A DNA stretch of 64,000 nucleotides from Streptomyces sp. NBC_01750 (GCF_035918095.1 NZ_CP109137.1:8310001-8374000); one strand, 5' to 3'; shown: positions 17,529 through 26,710, counted from the stretch's first letter. Made by a program: numbers and translations. Notes: generated by a model not told the origin, from the sequence alone.

Positions 17529-19034
17529 TCAGCCTCCCGTCTTCAGGCGTCCGGCGCGCACGGTGGTGAACAGCGCGAGGAGGGTGAGGGCGACGGCGCA
17601 TACCACCGCGGAGGCCGCAGGGCCGGCGTGGGTGACAAGTACCCCGGCGAGCACCGGGGCCGCCGCCGCGGCGCCTATGGAGGCCGTGGCGAGTACCGTT
17701 CCCGTTCTGGCCTGGAGGTGGGGCGGGGTGTCCGCGATGGCGGCGGCCTGGATGACCACGGTGGCCGGCGCGAGGATCAGGCAGAAGGTGCCGAAGCAGA
17801 GCCCGTAGCCCCAAGGCCCGTCGGCGAAGGCCAGTCCCGCTGACGGCAGCACCATCAGCCAGGTCACACCCACCAGCGTCCGCACGCCGCCCAGCCGTCG
17901 CACCAGGGCCGGGGCCATGACGGCGCCGACGAGTCCGGCAGCGCCCGACAGTGCCAGCACCAGTCCCATGGCCACGCCGCCACCGCTGCCCGGCAGGGTG
18001 AAGACGGCGGTGAAGTACAGGGCGGCCAAGGCGCCGTTGACGGTCGTCGTCCAGGCCAGGACCAGCCGCAGCCGGGAGGCGGTCCGCAGCAGTGCGAATC
18101 CGGCGAACGTCTCCCGCGCGAAGGCGGGGAGGGCTCGCAGCGGGCTGCCGCGGTGGGGGGCCGGGGGCTCGGTGCTCATCGCGTCGGCCGGAGCGGGCGG
18201 GGGCGTGGTGGGGTTCGTTGCTCGCAGGTCGGAGCGCATGAACCGTACGCACAGGGCGGTCGCTACGTAGGAGGCGGCGTCGGCCGCGAAGGGGAGGGCA
18301 CGGGAGATCTGGTAGAGCATCCCGCCGAGGGCCGGGCCGGCCACCAGCGCGGCGCGATCGCCCGCTTCAAGGCCCGCCACCACCCGGGGGAGGTCCTGCG
18401 GCGCGGAGATCAGAGCGATGGTCCCGCGGGCCGCGGCCTCGAAGCATGCGGTGGCGATACGTTCCACCAGGAGGGCGCCGAGGAGCAGGCCGAGTGGCGG
18501 TCGTCCGCCCACGACGGACGCGGCCACCACGGTCATGGCCGTCGCTGCGAGAGCCGCGGAGGCGACCATCACGGGTTTGCGTAAGCCCCGGTCGGCCGCG
18601 ACCGCCACAACTGGGCCGCACACCAGGGCCATCAGCATGCCCGCACCGGCGAGGAGGCCGACCGTCGCCGGCGTGTAGCCGAGTCCGAGGAGCAGCAAGG
18701 GAAAGGCGACGGTCGACATCTGTGTGCCGAGCCCGTCGGCCGCGTTCGCTGACCACAGCAGTCGGGCATCCCGCGTCGCTGTATGCGGCGCGCTCTCGGT
18801 GTGGTTTGCCTGTCCGGACCGTTGGTCGCCGGGTGGGGGAGCTGTCTTGTCGGACGTTGCGTGGGGGCACCCATGGGACGGCGGTTGGGTACCGGCCCGC
18901 GCTGTGGTTCCTGTGGCAGGCGCCGGCGCCCTGGTCGTCGTCCCCGTAGCGGATTGCGCCGTCGCCGATTGTGCTGTCGGCGGTTTGTGTAAACCTGCGC
19001 CGTCCGGGTCGCCGGACACCGAGGCTCGCTCCAT
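17529..19034 (-). CDS. MFS transporter of the RiPP cluster
   Basis: About 501 residues. An N-terminal hydrophilic extension of about 90 residues, rich in Thr/Ala/Pro/Ser and with an internal repeat TAQSATAQSATG, precedes a 12-helix major facilitator core starting ARLLWSANAADGLGTQMSTVAFPLLLLGLG, a pattern of the DHA3-like exporters. Helix-linking motif ADRGLRKP matches the MFS A-motif region. ATG 19034 has AAGGGGGG 7 nt upstream; ATG 19100 is also in frame but has no ribosome site. It is the first gene of the operon and probably exports the mature peptide and gives self-protection. The long N-terminal extension is unusual for the family. Confidence 0.85.
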   Translation of the reverse strand: MERASVSGDPDGAGLHKPPTAQSATAQSATGTTTRAPAPATGTTARAGTQPPSHGCPHATSDKTAPPPGDQRSGQANHTESAPHTATRDARLLWSANAADGLGTQMSTVAFPLLLLGLGYTPATVGLLAGAGMLMALVCGPVVAVAADRGLRKPVMVASAALAATAMTVVAASVVGGRPPLGLLLGALLVERIATACFEAAARGTIALISAPQDLPRVVAGLEAGDRAALVAGPALGGMLYQISRALPFAADAASYVATALCVRFMRSDLRATNPTTPPPAPADAMSTEPPAPHRGSPLRALPAFARETFAGFALLRTASRLRLVLAWTTTVNGALAALYFTAVFTLPGSGGGVAMGLVLALSGAAGLVGAVMAPALVRRLGGVRTLVGVTWLMVLPSAGLAFADGPWGYGLCFGTFCLILAPATVVIQAAAIADTPPHLQARTGTVLATASIGAAAAAPVLAGVLVTHAGPAASAVVCAVALTLLALFTTVRAGRLKTGG

Positions 19035-19803
19035 GCCCTGCCCCCCTTCGAGCCACCGCATCGGACACCCCTGCATAAGAGGTCCCGGAGAGGCACTCAA
19101 ATGTGCAGGAAATGTGCGGGAACTGAAATCGAACGGAGCCTAGTCACGCCGAAACGAGAGCCGCAAGGGTCCTGAAAGGGGCGGAACCAGTGGTGAAATG
19201 GCCGACAGTCAACCCTGTACAGGGACGGCCGACAGGTTCGGTGCTTACGCGGGCTGGGCCTGGAGTCGCTGGTCGCCAAGCCGGTTCGACTGTCCCTGAA
19301 CAGCGGCTTCCGTCGTTCCGCTTCGCATCGGCATATGCCCGCACCTCCGCCGCTTCTGAACGTATCCTCATCCCGGTGCGCCGCGCACGCATTCCGGACC
19401 TCATGTCGGAAGGCGTGCGCGCCCATGGACGCGATCCGTGCGTTTGTCCCCGCAAACCCATAGGGCGTGCGGTCACCGACCGGATGCGAAAGCGGTTGCT
19501 GTTGCTGGTGCGTCAGATGAGGCCCGAACCAGAGGACGTCAGCGGCCCGGCAGGCGGTTACCAGTATTGACGCGAATTGAACGCGGGGCCGCAGACCACA
19601 CGGGACACAGTAGTGCGACTGGGGCACCATGGGCTCATCCGCCACAGCGCCGCCCCGCGCCGCCCGGCTCGTTCCAGACGCGAGGACGATGCAGAAGCTC
19701 GCCGAGCGGACAAACGGCGGTGACTGTCCCACTCCTGACGCGCGGTGAGCCCCCACTCCGCGGACGGTCGACGAACGCCGACATCCAACCCCCTGGGCAA
19801 TCC
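19035..19803. other. Gene-poor region upstream of the RiPP operon
   Basis: No frame in this stretch combines a ribosome site, sensible codon use and a protein-like sequence. It should contain the RiPP operon promoter (minus strand, just above 19034). I could not identify a convincing -35/-10 pair. Confidence 0.45.
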
Positions 19804-20117
19804 CTACGGCATGCCCTGCGGGGACGCGCAGGCCAGCCGGAACTCGGTCCACCGCACGCCGTCAGACACTGGGCGAGCAGCGCGAAGCCGCTCCCGTCGG
19901 CGGCGAACCGCACCTGGTGGGCCCGGCCTGGGAGCCCCGTCGCGGACGGTATGCGGAGCAGCGGAACCGCCCGCTCGACGCCGGGGGCCAACTCCCCGGC
20001 CCGTTCCCGTTCCTGGCCGCGGTCCGGCGGTCGCGACGGTTCGTCCGCCGAGCAGCCCGTCAGCAGCAGCGCGGCCAGTGACCCGATTACGCCCGCAGCC
20101 CTCGTACACCTGTGCAT
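19804..20117 (-). pseudogene. Decayed lipoprotein gene
   Basis: ATG 20117 has GGGGGAA 5 nt upstream and opens a clean lipoprotein signal, with hydrophobic core and lipobox LTGC (Cys about residue 22), followed by about 45 residues ending RFAADGSGFALLAQC. At that point the plausible continuation (SDGVRWTEFRLA) lies in the neighbouring frame and stops at about 19804. The original frame runs on with unlike composition to 19635. I read this as a frameshifted and truncated lipoprotein. Confidence 0.4.
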
Positions 20118-20568
20118 GGAGTTCCCCCCTCGGCCGACCGGTCCGCGGCGAACCGGCGCACGGGACACCGTGCTGCCTCTGATACACCGCCAACCGGCTC
20201 CAGGTTCCGCTCCAGCGCGAACCGTGTGAACTGCTTCACGGTCTCAGCCGTGCGAGAGTCCGCCGAGGCCGGTCAGCGGCGGAGAGCACGACTGGAATGA
20301 CTGCGGGCTCGAAGGCGGCGTTCGCCAAAGCGTCACGGTGACGGAAGTTGATGGGGGAAGGTGGGGCCATGACGTCGCCTCGGATCCCCGTCACACAGCC
20401 AGCGTCACTGAAGTTGTGGGCCAGAACGGCCTTAAGAGATCGCGCACTGCTGCGCCAGGCTGATGGAGCGAGCCCTTACGGAGCCGGCGTAGCGCGGGTC
20501 ATGTCCCCGATCATGGCTGACAGTCGAGGTGACGGACCTGGTCGGATGGTCGCCCGGATACGCGGACG
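20118..20568. other. Divergent intergenic region
   Basis: This 450-bp gap lies between the decayed lipoprotein (minus) and the GT39-like gene (plus). No gene is supported. Confidence 0.45.
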
Positions 20569-22317
20569 ATGACGCAAGAACAGCACTCACTCCTCGATCT
20601 GGACGGTGGCGAGCACACCGCGCCACCCCCTGTGCCTCGCCGGCGCACGGAGGCGGCGACCGGGAAGCCGCCCGGCCGATTCGAAGGGCTGCGGCGGAAC
20701 CGGCGGTGGCTGTTCGCGCTCGTCGTGTTCGCACTCCTCGCCGAGATGGCGGTCGCGATGGTCACGGCGGCCGTGGAGCAGACCCCGACCATCGACGAGC
20801 CGGTGTACGTGGCCACCGGGGCGGTCTACGTGCAGCAGCACAACCTGCGGTACAACCCTGAGCATCCGCCGCTGGGCAAGCTGATCATCGCGACCGGGCC
20901 GGCGTTCGCCCACCCGCACCTCGACGCCGCCTTCGTCGGCAACCAGACGGCGCTCGGGCGGCATCTCCTGTACGAATCGGGTAATGATCCATGGCGGCTG
21001 ATGCTGTTGGCGCGACTGCCGGTGATCGTGCTGACGCTGCTGTTCGGGCTGGTCGTCCTCGCGTTCGCCCGTGACCTCGCCGGCCCCGTGGGCGGGTTGG
21101 TGGCGCTCGCCCTTTACGCGTTCTCGCCCGACATCATCGCGCACGGGTCATTGGCCACGCTCGACGTGCCTGCGGCGGGGTTCCTGCTGACGTCGGTCTG
21201 GTTGCTGTGGCGTGCGCGGCGGCGGCCGCCCCTCTACCTCCCGCTCGTCGGGGTGGCGCTCGGCGCGGCCGTGGCCACGAAGATGAGCGCGTTGCCGGCG
21301 GTTCCGGTACTGCTGCTCCTGGTCGTCATGTCGGTCTGGTATGCCCGCCGGACACACGACTCCGGCAGGTGGAGGACGGCGCGGCTGCTTGCGCTCGGCG
21401 TGGCGGCGGCAGTCGTCGTGGCGCTGGTCGCGGTCGCCGTGGTGTGGGCCACCTACCTCGCCGTCGACCCGCGGTTGCGCTGGGCGACTCCCGAGAACCT
21501 GCCGGTCACCCCCGGGCTGCGCGGACTTGCTGTCGACTGGCTGCCGCTCCCGGAGCCGTACCGGGACGGGATGCTTATCCAGTTCGGCTTCGAGAATTCG
21601 ACGTTCGGCGGCTTCCTGTTGGGCAGGTATTACCACGGTTCGCTGTGGTACTACCTGCCGGCCGCACTGCTGATAAAGACGCCGCTCGGCATGCTCGCGC
21701 TGTGGTCGGCTGGTGTTGTCGCGATCGTGACGCTTCCCCGGCTGCGTCCGGCGGCACCGTACGTGCTCATGCCCCCGGCCGTTCTGCTGGCCGCTGCCCT
21801 GAACGGGTCCCGCGACTTCGGCGTCCGGTACGCCGTCTTCGTGCCGATGTTCCTGGCAGTCGCGGCCGCCGGCGTGGTCGCCTTCCGGTGGCGGTGGGGT
21901 CCAGTGCTGACGGCGGCGCTGGTCCTGTTCATCACGGTCAGCTCCCTCTGGACGTACCCGTACTACTTGCCTTATTCCAACGAGGCGTTCGGCGGGCCGT
22001 CCAAGACGTATCTGCGCTTGCACGACTCCAACGTCGATTGGGGCCAGGACCTGGGGAGGCTGGCCGACCGCATCCGGCAGCGATACCCGGACGAGAAGAT
22101 CTGGCTCGTCTACAAGGGCAGCGGCGTGCCGTCCTTCTACGGCATCGATGCGTCCGACCCGCGCACGGTCCCCCCGAGCGAGGTTCATGGGCTGCTCGTC
22201 GTATCGGACTCCTCGATCGCCAAGGCCGACGGCCGACTGGCGGCGCTGATCGAGAGCAGCAGGCCGATCGACGAGGTCGGCCATTCGATCACGATCTACC
22301 GCCGGGGGCCGGAGTGA
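20569..22317 (+). CDS. GT39-like membrane glycosyltransferase
   Basis: A 582-residue polytopic protein of the PMT/ArnT type (GT-C fold). A short cytosolic N-terminus is followed by a first helix and the first extracytoplasmic loop with the catalytic acidic pair (TPTIDEPVYV) and the conserved NPEHPPLGK, then about ten more helices and a C-terminal soluble tail. These enzymes move a sugar from a polyprenyl-phosphate donor to proteins or cell-wall polymers outside the membrane. The acceptor is unknown. ATG 20569 lacks a strong ribosome site, and GTG/ATG codons upstream are out of context. It appears to be monocistronic. Confidence 0.85.
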   Translation: MTQEQHSLLDLDGGEHTAPPPVPRRRTEAATGKPPGRFEGLRRNRRWLFALVVFALLAEMAVAMVTAAVEQTPTIDEPVYVATGAVYVQQHNLRYNPEHPPLGKLIIATGPAFAHPHLDAAFVGNQTALGRHLLYESGNDPWRLMLLARLPVIVLTLLFGLVVLAFARDLAGPVGGLVALALYAFSPDIIAHGSLATLDVPAAGFLLTSVWLLWRARRRPPLYLPLVGVALGAAVATKMSALPAVPVLLLLVVMSVWYARRTHDSGRWRTARLLALGVAAAVVVALVAVAVVWATYLAVDPRLRWATPENLPVTPGLRGLAVDWLPLPEPYRDGMLIQFGFENSTFGGFLLGRYYHGSLWYYLPAALLIKTPLGMLALWSAGVVAIVTLPRLRPAAPYVLMPPAVLLAAALNGSRDFGVRYAVFVPMFLAVAAAGVVAFRWRWGPVLTAALVLFITVSSLWTYPYYLPYSNEAFGGPSKTYLRLHDSNVDWGQDLGRLADRIRQRYPDEKIWLVYKGSGVPSFYGIDASDPRTVPPSEVHGLLVVSDSSIAKADGRLAALIESSRPIDEVGHSITIYRRGPE

Positions 22318-22485
22318 ACACGGCGCCGTTGGGTGCGCCGGGGGATCAGGGACGGGTCGCCGCGCGGTCCTGTGTATCCGTACCGGGGTTCGCCTACGGC
22401 GTGGACGGAGGGGCGGGGCCAGCTTCGGGGAGTGCCGGTCGGTAGCCCGGACGGCGTGACCGTGGCGGTCGACCACATGTGCCAT

Positions 22486-22503
22486 GCCATGCCACGGCAT
22501 GGC
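22486..22503. promoter_or_regulatory. Inverted repeat upstream of the SDR gene
   Basis: GCCATGCC-AC-GGCATGGC, a perfect 8-bp inverted repeat with a 2-nt centre, about 90 bp before the SDR start. It is operator-like, but no cognate regulator is adjacent. Confidence 0.4.
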
Positions 22504-22592
22504 TGATGCCCTCGAGCGGCGTGTGGATGCGGCGGCGGTACCGGGGCGGTGTGAGACTGCGAAGTGGCGCTGAATCCTGCTCGGAGGGCTTC

Positions 22593-23309
22593 ATGTCGAA
22601 ACCACTCATCGTCGTAACCGGGGCGAGCCACGGCATCGGCCGGGCGGTGGCGGCGGCCTTCGCAGCGGAGCAGCACCCCTTGCTGCTGCTGTCGCGGCAC
22701 CCCGTACCGCTCGACGGGCTGCCTTCCGGACAGATCATGTCGGCAGCGGTCGACGTCTCCGACTATGCCGCACTCGAAGCCGCGGTCCACGCGGCGGAAG
22801 CCCGGCACGGGCCGACCGAATGCCTCGTCAACTGTGCGGGCTTCCTAAGGATCGGCCCACTGGAGACCCGGGAACCGATGGACACGTCGTACGAGGTCGA
22901 CGTGCTTCTCAAGGGCGTACTCAACGGCATCCGCGTGGTTCTGGGAAACATGAAGGCGCGTAACAGCGGCACGATCATCAATGTGAGCTCGATCGGTGAC
23001 CGTGTGCCGGGCCCGGACGGCGAGGTCTATCACGCCTGCAAGGCCGCGCTGCGTTCGCTCGCGGGCTCCCTCCAGAAGAGCCAGGCCGCGAACAACATCC
23101 GTGTCGTGAACGTCGCACCGGGCTTTGTCAAGACCAACATCCATGCCGAGATGGGAATCAGCTTCGAGGAGTATCGCGAGCGGCTCGGCCATCCGGACTT
23201 CATGGGCGCCGACGAACTCGCCGAAATTATCATGTCCTGCTGGAAGCTGCCGCAGCGTATTTGCGTGCGTGACATCGTGGTGATGCCGACGAGGTCGGAC
23301 TTCGGTTGA
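22593..23309 (+). CDS. Short-chain dehydrogenase/reductase
   Basis: A 238-residue NAD(P)-dependent oxidoreductase. The N-terminal Rossmann motif is TGASHGIG; NAG appears as NCAG; the catalytic Ser is in INVSSIG and the Tyr-x3-Lys is in YHACKAAL. The C-terminal part is compact, as in classical SDRs. ATG 22593 follows GGAGGG by 5 nt. The nearest neighbours on the same strand are not functionally related, so the substrate is unknown. Confidence 0.9.
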   Translation: MSKPLIVVTGASHGIGRAVAAAFAAEQHPLLLLSRHPVPLDGLPSGQIMSAAVDVSDYAALEAAVHAAEARHGPTECLVNCAGFLRIGPLETREPMDTSYEVDVLLKGVLNGIRVVLGNMKARNSGTIINVSSIGDRVPGPDGEVYHACKAALRSLAGSLQKSQAANNIRVVNVAPGFVKTNIHAEMGISFEEYRERLGHPDFMGADELAEIIMSCWKLPQRICVRDIVVMPTRSDFG

Positions 23310-23643
23310 GCCTGGGCGGCACGTATCCAGCACGAGTGAGTACGCATAATCCGTCTCTCTGTCCGGCCAGTTGAGCGCGATCGGTGCCCCGACGCCGACT
23401 GTATCGGGATTGCGGCCACACCATCAGGACCCGCCGGTCTTCCTGACGTGTGCCGTCCCGACCGCATCAGTCACACTCTGACGCGCGGCGGACAGTATCG
23501 GAGAAATGTCGCCAGAAGATTCCATCCGGCATGTGGCGCATTCGCTTTCCGTAGCCTCGAAAAGTCAACTGAACGAGGGCGAAACGCGCTGCCCAAGACC
23601 TATGAGTGCGGTCTGTGCGAGTGCTGCCGAGGATGGGAAAGCC
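23310..23643. other. Intergenic region
   Basis: A 334-bp gap before the small-protein operon. The downstream frame is open from 23506 but the extension has no ribosome site. No other gene is supported. Confidence 0.4.
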
Positions 23644-24090
23644 ATGTCTGATCTGCTGGCCGCGGCAGCCGCCGTTACCCCGTTCGTGAGCGCGGCAGCG
23701 GCCACCTTCGCCGGCACGCTGGCCCAGTCGGCTCAGAACCGACTCGCGGACAGCGTCGTGGAGCGCGGCCGCGCCCTTCTCGGCGGACTGCTGCGCAGGC
23801 AGGCCGAAGACTCGGCGTGCAGCCCGGAGGAAGCGGCCGCCGTCGAAGCCGTCGCCAATCTGACGGCAAATGACCGGCTGATGCTGGAGACGGCGATCGG
23901 TAGGTGGCTTGCGGACGGATCGCTGACGGGCGAAGCCCTGCTCACCCACGTACGACGGGCCATGGATTCGAACGCGCCCGGTGACATCATCACGGTGACG
24001 TCCCATGGTGAAAACTCACCGGCTATCGGCCAGATCACGCACGCTGACTTCCATTTCGGCCGTAGCCCGGACGGTGGAGCCGCTTGGTGA
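23644..24090 (+). CDS. Small helical protein with C-terminal Gly/Asn-type motif
   Basis: A 148-residue soluble protein, not recognised. The N-terminal two-thirds is Ala-rich and helical (LLAAAAAVTPFVSAAAATF, then an EAAAVEAVANLTANDRLMLE segment). The C-terminus, after a Pro/Gly break, carries ITVTSHGENSPAIGQITHAD. The core GENSPAIG is close to the short amyloid-type motifs (for example G-NS-AIG) used by bacterial signalling pairs. ATG 23644 has GGGAAAG upstream. The next gene overlaps by 4 nt (GTGA), and its N-terminus also has a Gly/Ser segment. An effector or adaptor role is inferred, not shown. Confidence 0.65.
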   Translation: MSDLLAAAAAVTPFVSAAAATFAGTLAQSAQNRLADSVVERGRALLGGLLRRQAEDSACSPEEAAAVEAVANLTANDRLMLETAIGRWLADGSLTGEALLTHVRRAMDSNAPGDIITVTSHGENSPAIGQITHADFHFGRSPDGGAAW

Positions 24091-24833
24091 CTCCGCGCCG
24101 CTCCACCGACACCTATGACGTGAAGTCAACAGGCTCCGGTTCGCTGACGATCGGCAAGGTCGGCAGGGTGGTCCTCAGCCTCTTCGCAGGTGATGTCAGC
24201 GAGTTCTCCGGCAGGGCCAAGCGCTGGAGCGGCTGGAACTGGCCACCGTTCTTTCTGGTGCTGGCACTGGGCGCCACAGCGCTGATAGCGGGGCCGTCCG
24301 GACCGGCTCGTCAGTTCGTCTGGGTGTACGCCGCCATCGGCACGGCCGTGGTGCTGTCCTTCTGCCGGGTCGTGGGCGTGGTGGGTGACAGCCGCTCGCC
24401 TGTACCGCGTGCGCTGGTGCAGGGCTCCGCCCTGCTTCTCGCGGTCCTGGGGCTCGTGGGAATGGACCATCTGGCCGAGCACGGCGAGATCGACGTCACC
24501 GGACGCACGCACCTTTCCCCCTCGGGGCCGATGACTCGCATGTCCGCCGCGCAGATCGTCGTGGACGGGCCCGCGCAACGCTCCTGGCTGCGTCTGACGG
24601 TCGCGGTCGAGGACGCCGATCCGCTGCAGCAGTCCTGCACGCCCGAGAGTGAACTCACGCTGCAGCTCATCGGGGGGAGCAACACCGGCCGGGTCGAGGG
24701 GGTGCGCGCGGGGATGCCCGTCGAACTGCCACTCGGCGGCTCACGCACCGAGGTTCGCGTCCAGGTGGCCCTGTCCGCCGAAGAAGGCTGCCTGCTAGCT
24801 GTTTCCGTCGCCAGTGCGGCGTTCCACGACTGA
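24087..24833 (+). CDS. Membrane protein of unknown function
   Basis: A 248-residue protein starting at GTG 24087 inside the preceding stop region. A cytosolic N-terminus with KSTGSGSLTIGKVG precedes three predicted helices (PPFFLVLALGATALIAG, WVYAAIGTAVVLSFC, ALVQGSALLLAVLGLVG) and a C-terminal extracytoplasmic domain of about 110 residues with two Cys that could pair. It sits between the motif-bearing small protein and a solute-binding lipoprotein, so it may link an outside signal to the cytosolic partner. No family is recognised. Confidence 0.7.
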   Translation: MTPRRSTDTYDVKSTGSGSLTIGKVGRVVLSLFAGDVSEFSGRAKRWSGWNWPPFFLVLALGATALIAGPSGPARQFVWVYAAIGTAVVLSFCRVVGVVGDSRSPVPRALVQGSALLLAVLGLVGMDHLAEHGEIDVTGRTHLSPSGPMTRMSAAQIVVDGPAQRSWLRLTVAVEDADPLQQSCTPESELTLQLIGGSNTGRVEGVRAGMPVELPLGGSRTEVRVQVALSAEEGCLLAVSVASAAFHD

Positions 24834-24843
24834 GGGGGAGACC

Positions 24844-25758
24844 ATGTCCCGCACACCGCGTCCACGGCCGGCCGGCCACGAAGCGCTGCGACGGCCGTCG
24901 GCCGGCTTCGCGGCTGCGCTTGCCGTAGTGATTACCGCTGCCCTTACGGCCTGCGGCTCACCGTCGGACGAACCACGATTTCTCGGTGCCGAGAGGGTCA
25001 CCGTTGCCACACACAACGACCTGCCGGGGATCTCCTATTCCGAGAACTATGACCGTTCAGGCGTGGACTATCTCCTCTTCAAGCGTGTGAAGGAAGAATT
25101 GGGGGTCCGGTTCAGCGAGCCGGTCGACGTTTCGTCGGGCGACCGTATCGCTCAACTGGAAGGCGGGACGGCTGACATGGTGATCGCCTCGTTCTCCATC
25201 ACGCCTGAACGGATGCGCAAGATTGATTTCGTCGGTCCCTACTTCAAGACTCGCCAAGGCTTTCTCGTGGGCTCCGGCGGCTGGGACATCACGAAGATCG
25301 AGGATCTGCGAGGCAAGCGGGTCTGTACCTGGGACGGCACCACGTCGCAGGAGGCGCTGGGCAACCTCAAAGGAATGGGCGTGGTCGTGCAGGTCCTCGA
25401 CGACGCCTCCGACTGCATCGATGCCCTGGTGGACGGTCAGGTCGCTGCCGTCTCGACCGACCAGGCGATCCTTTACGGATTCGCCCATCAGCACGCTGCG
25501 GAAAGCCTGCGCGTTCTCCCCGGGCTCACCATCGGCGCTCCTCAGCTTTACGGAATCGGGCTGCCGAAGGGTCATCGCGAGGACTGCCGCAAACTGGCCG
25601 GCTGGCTGAAGGAGTTCGTGGGCACCAGCGAGTGGACCGGGGACATCGCTACCTCCCTGCCCGAGTTGCCCCTCGCGGACCCAGGCTGGGTCAGTACCCA
25701 CAAGCCGAGCGACGCCTCGATCGACGCCCGCTCCTGCCGCGACAAGCCGAGCCCTTGA
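24844..25758 (+). CDS. Orphan family-3 solute-binding lipoprotein (glutamate-binding type)
   Basis: A 304-residue lipoprotein: signal with lipobox LTAC, then the bacterial extracellular solute-binding family 3 fold (VTVATHNDLPGISYSENYDR, ADMVIASFSITPERMRKIDF, and IEDLRGKRVCTWDGTTSQE), as in GluB. It would bind an amino acid outside the membrane. No ABC permease or ATPase gene is adjacent; instead it is the third gene after the small helical and membrane proteins, 10 nt from the previous stop with GGGGGAG as ribosome site. This suggests sensing rather than uptake. A terminator overlaps the end of the gene. Confidence 0.87.
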   Translation: MSRTPRPRPAGHEALRRPSAGFAAALAVVITAALTACGSPSDEPRFLGAERVTVATHNDLPGISYSENYDRSGVDYLLFKRVKEELGVRFSEPVDVSSGDRIAQLEGGTADMVIASFSITPERMRKIDFVGPYFKTRQGFLVGSGGWDITKIEDLRGKRVCTWDGTTSQEALGNLKGMGVVVQVLDDASDCIDALVDGQVAAVSTDQAILYGFAHQHAAESLRVLPGLTIGAPQLYGIGLPKGHREDCRKLAGWLKEFVGTSEWTGDIATSLPELPLADPGWVSTHKPSDASIDARSCRDKPSP

Positions 25759-25773
25759 GGGGGCCCGGCTTGT
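25742..25773 (+). terminator. Intrinsic terminator overlapping the stop codon
   Basis: A 13-bp stem with one mismatch (25742-25754 / 25761-25773) brackets the TGA of the solute-binding gene. Confidence 0.65.
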
Positions 25774-25881
25774 TGCCACTCCGTCCTTGGACATCCACGC
25801 CCTTGGCGCATCCTTGCTGATCTCCGTGACCGGTCCGGACAACAACTGCAGGACGGATCCTGGTTTCCGCCGGACAGGGCC

Positions 25882-26055
25882 CTAGTCGCGGAAGACGTCC
25901 TTGATCTTCTCCTTCGCCTGGCGGGCATCACCCTTGGTCTGATCGGCGCGGCCTTCAGCGGTCATCCGCTCGTTGCCCACCGCCCGGCCCACCGTCTCCT
26001 TGGACTTGCCCTTGACCTGCTCGGCCTTCGCCTTGGCCTTCTCATCGGCAGCCAC
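25882..26055 (-). CDS. CsbD-family stress protein
   Basis: A 57-residue hydrophilic protein (AADEKAKAKAEQVKGKSKET, GRAVGNERMTAEG, DQTKGDARQAKEKIKD) with the CsbD repeat of charged helices. CsbD proteins accumulate in general stress; their biochemical role is unknown. GTG 26055 is chosen to match family length, and GTG 26064 is an in-frame alternative. It is divergent from the PRC-barrel gene at 26357. Confidence 0.85.
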   Translation of the reverse strand: MAADEKAKAKAEQVKGKSKETVGRAVGNERMTAEGRADQTKGDARQAKEKIKDVFRD

Positions 26056-26356
26056 AGCACTCACATCCCCAAAATCGACATCAGCTGGTCGTCCTTCGTG
26101 TGACCTCAGTACGTGATCGCAAACACGCGCAGCCCGCACTTCCGGGAATCGAGGCGCGATCCGGCCAGGCGGGTTTCCGCCTCCAACGCCCCGCCACCCC
26201 GGCCGGTTCAGAAGAACCTTGTTATCCGGTGTCATGTGGAGGATGCAGGGAACTCGCCTGGAGTCGCCGCACCGAAGAGCTACGCGTCTTTTCGTCGCGA
26301 TGTGCGGCGCTTATCAATTCAACTGCTTTCCTGCGTCTTCAATGTGAGGGAGTCTT

Positions 26357-26704
26357 ATGAGTGAGCACATCTGGGGCTACGTTCCGACCAGTGGCCACAC
26401 CGCGGACGACGATCTGACGGGCTACAAGGTCGAAGCCACCGACGGCCATATCGGCAAGGTCGACAAGTACTCCACCGAGGTCGGCTCGCAGTACATCGTT
26501 GTCGACACCGGTGTCTGGATCTTCGGCAAGGAGGTCATGCTCCCGGCCGGCACGATCACCAGTGTCGATCACGAGGACAAGAAGATCCTGGTCTCGCGCT
26601 CCAAGGACGAGATCAAGGCCTCGCCCGAGTTCGACAAGGACAAGCACCTCGGTGACCCTGCCTACCGTGACCAGCTCGGTGGCTACTACAGCTCCGGTCA
26701 CTGA
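26357..26704 (+). CDS. PRC-barrel domain protein
   Basis: A 115-residue cytosolic protein. A PRC-barrel occupies about residues 20-95 (LTGYKVEATDGHIGKVDKYS, YIVVDTGVWIFGKEVMLPAG), ending in a charged tail. PRC-barrel proteins bind RNA or other proteins and many are stress-induced in Streptomyces. GGGAG precedes ATG 26357. A long hairpin terminator follows immediately. Confidence 0.88.
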   Translation: MSEHIWGYVPTSGHTADDDLTGYKVEATDGHIGKVDKYSTEVGSQYIVVDTGVWIFGKEVMLPAGTITSVDHEDKKILVSRSKDEIKASPEFDKDKHLGDPAYRDQLGGYYSSGH

Positions 26705-26710
26705 CGAAAC

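Noticed and set aside
19265..19300. A GGTTCGACT-like string resembling a tRNA T-loop
   Set aside because: No acceptor, D or anticodon stems can be folded around it.
19144..19630. Plus-strand frame 19190-19570 as a gene
   Set aside because: It has weak codon bias, no family and no ribosome site; it may include decayed sequence, but nothing recognisable.
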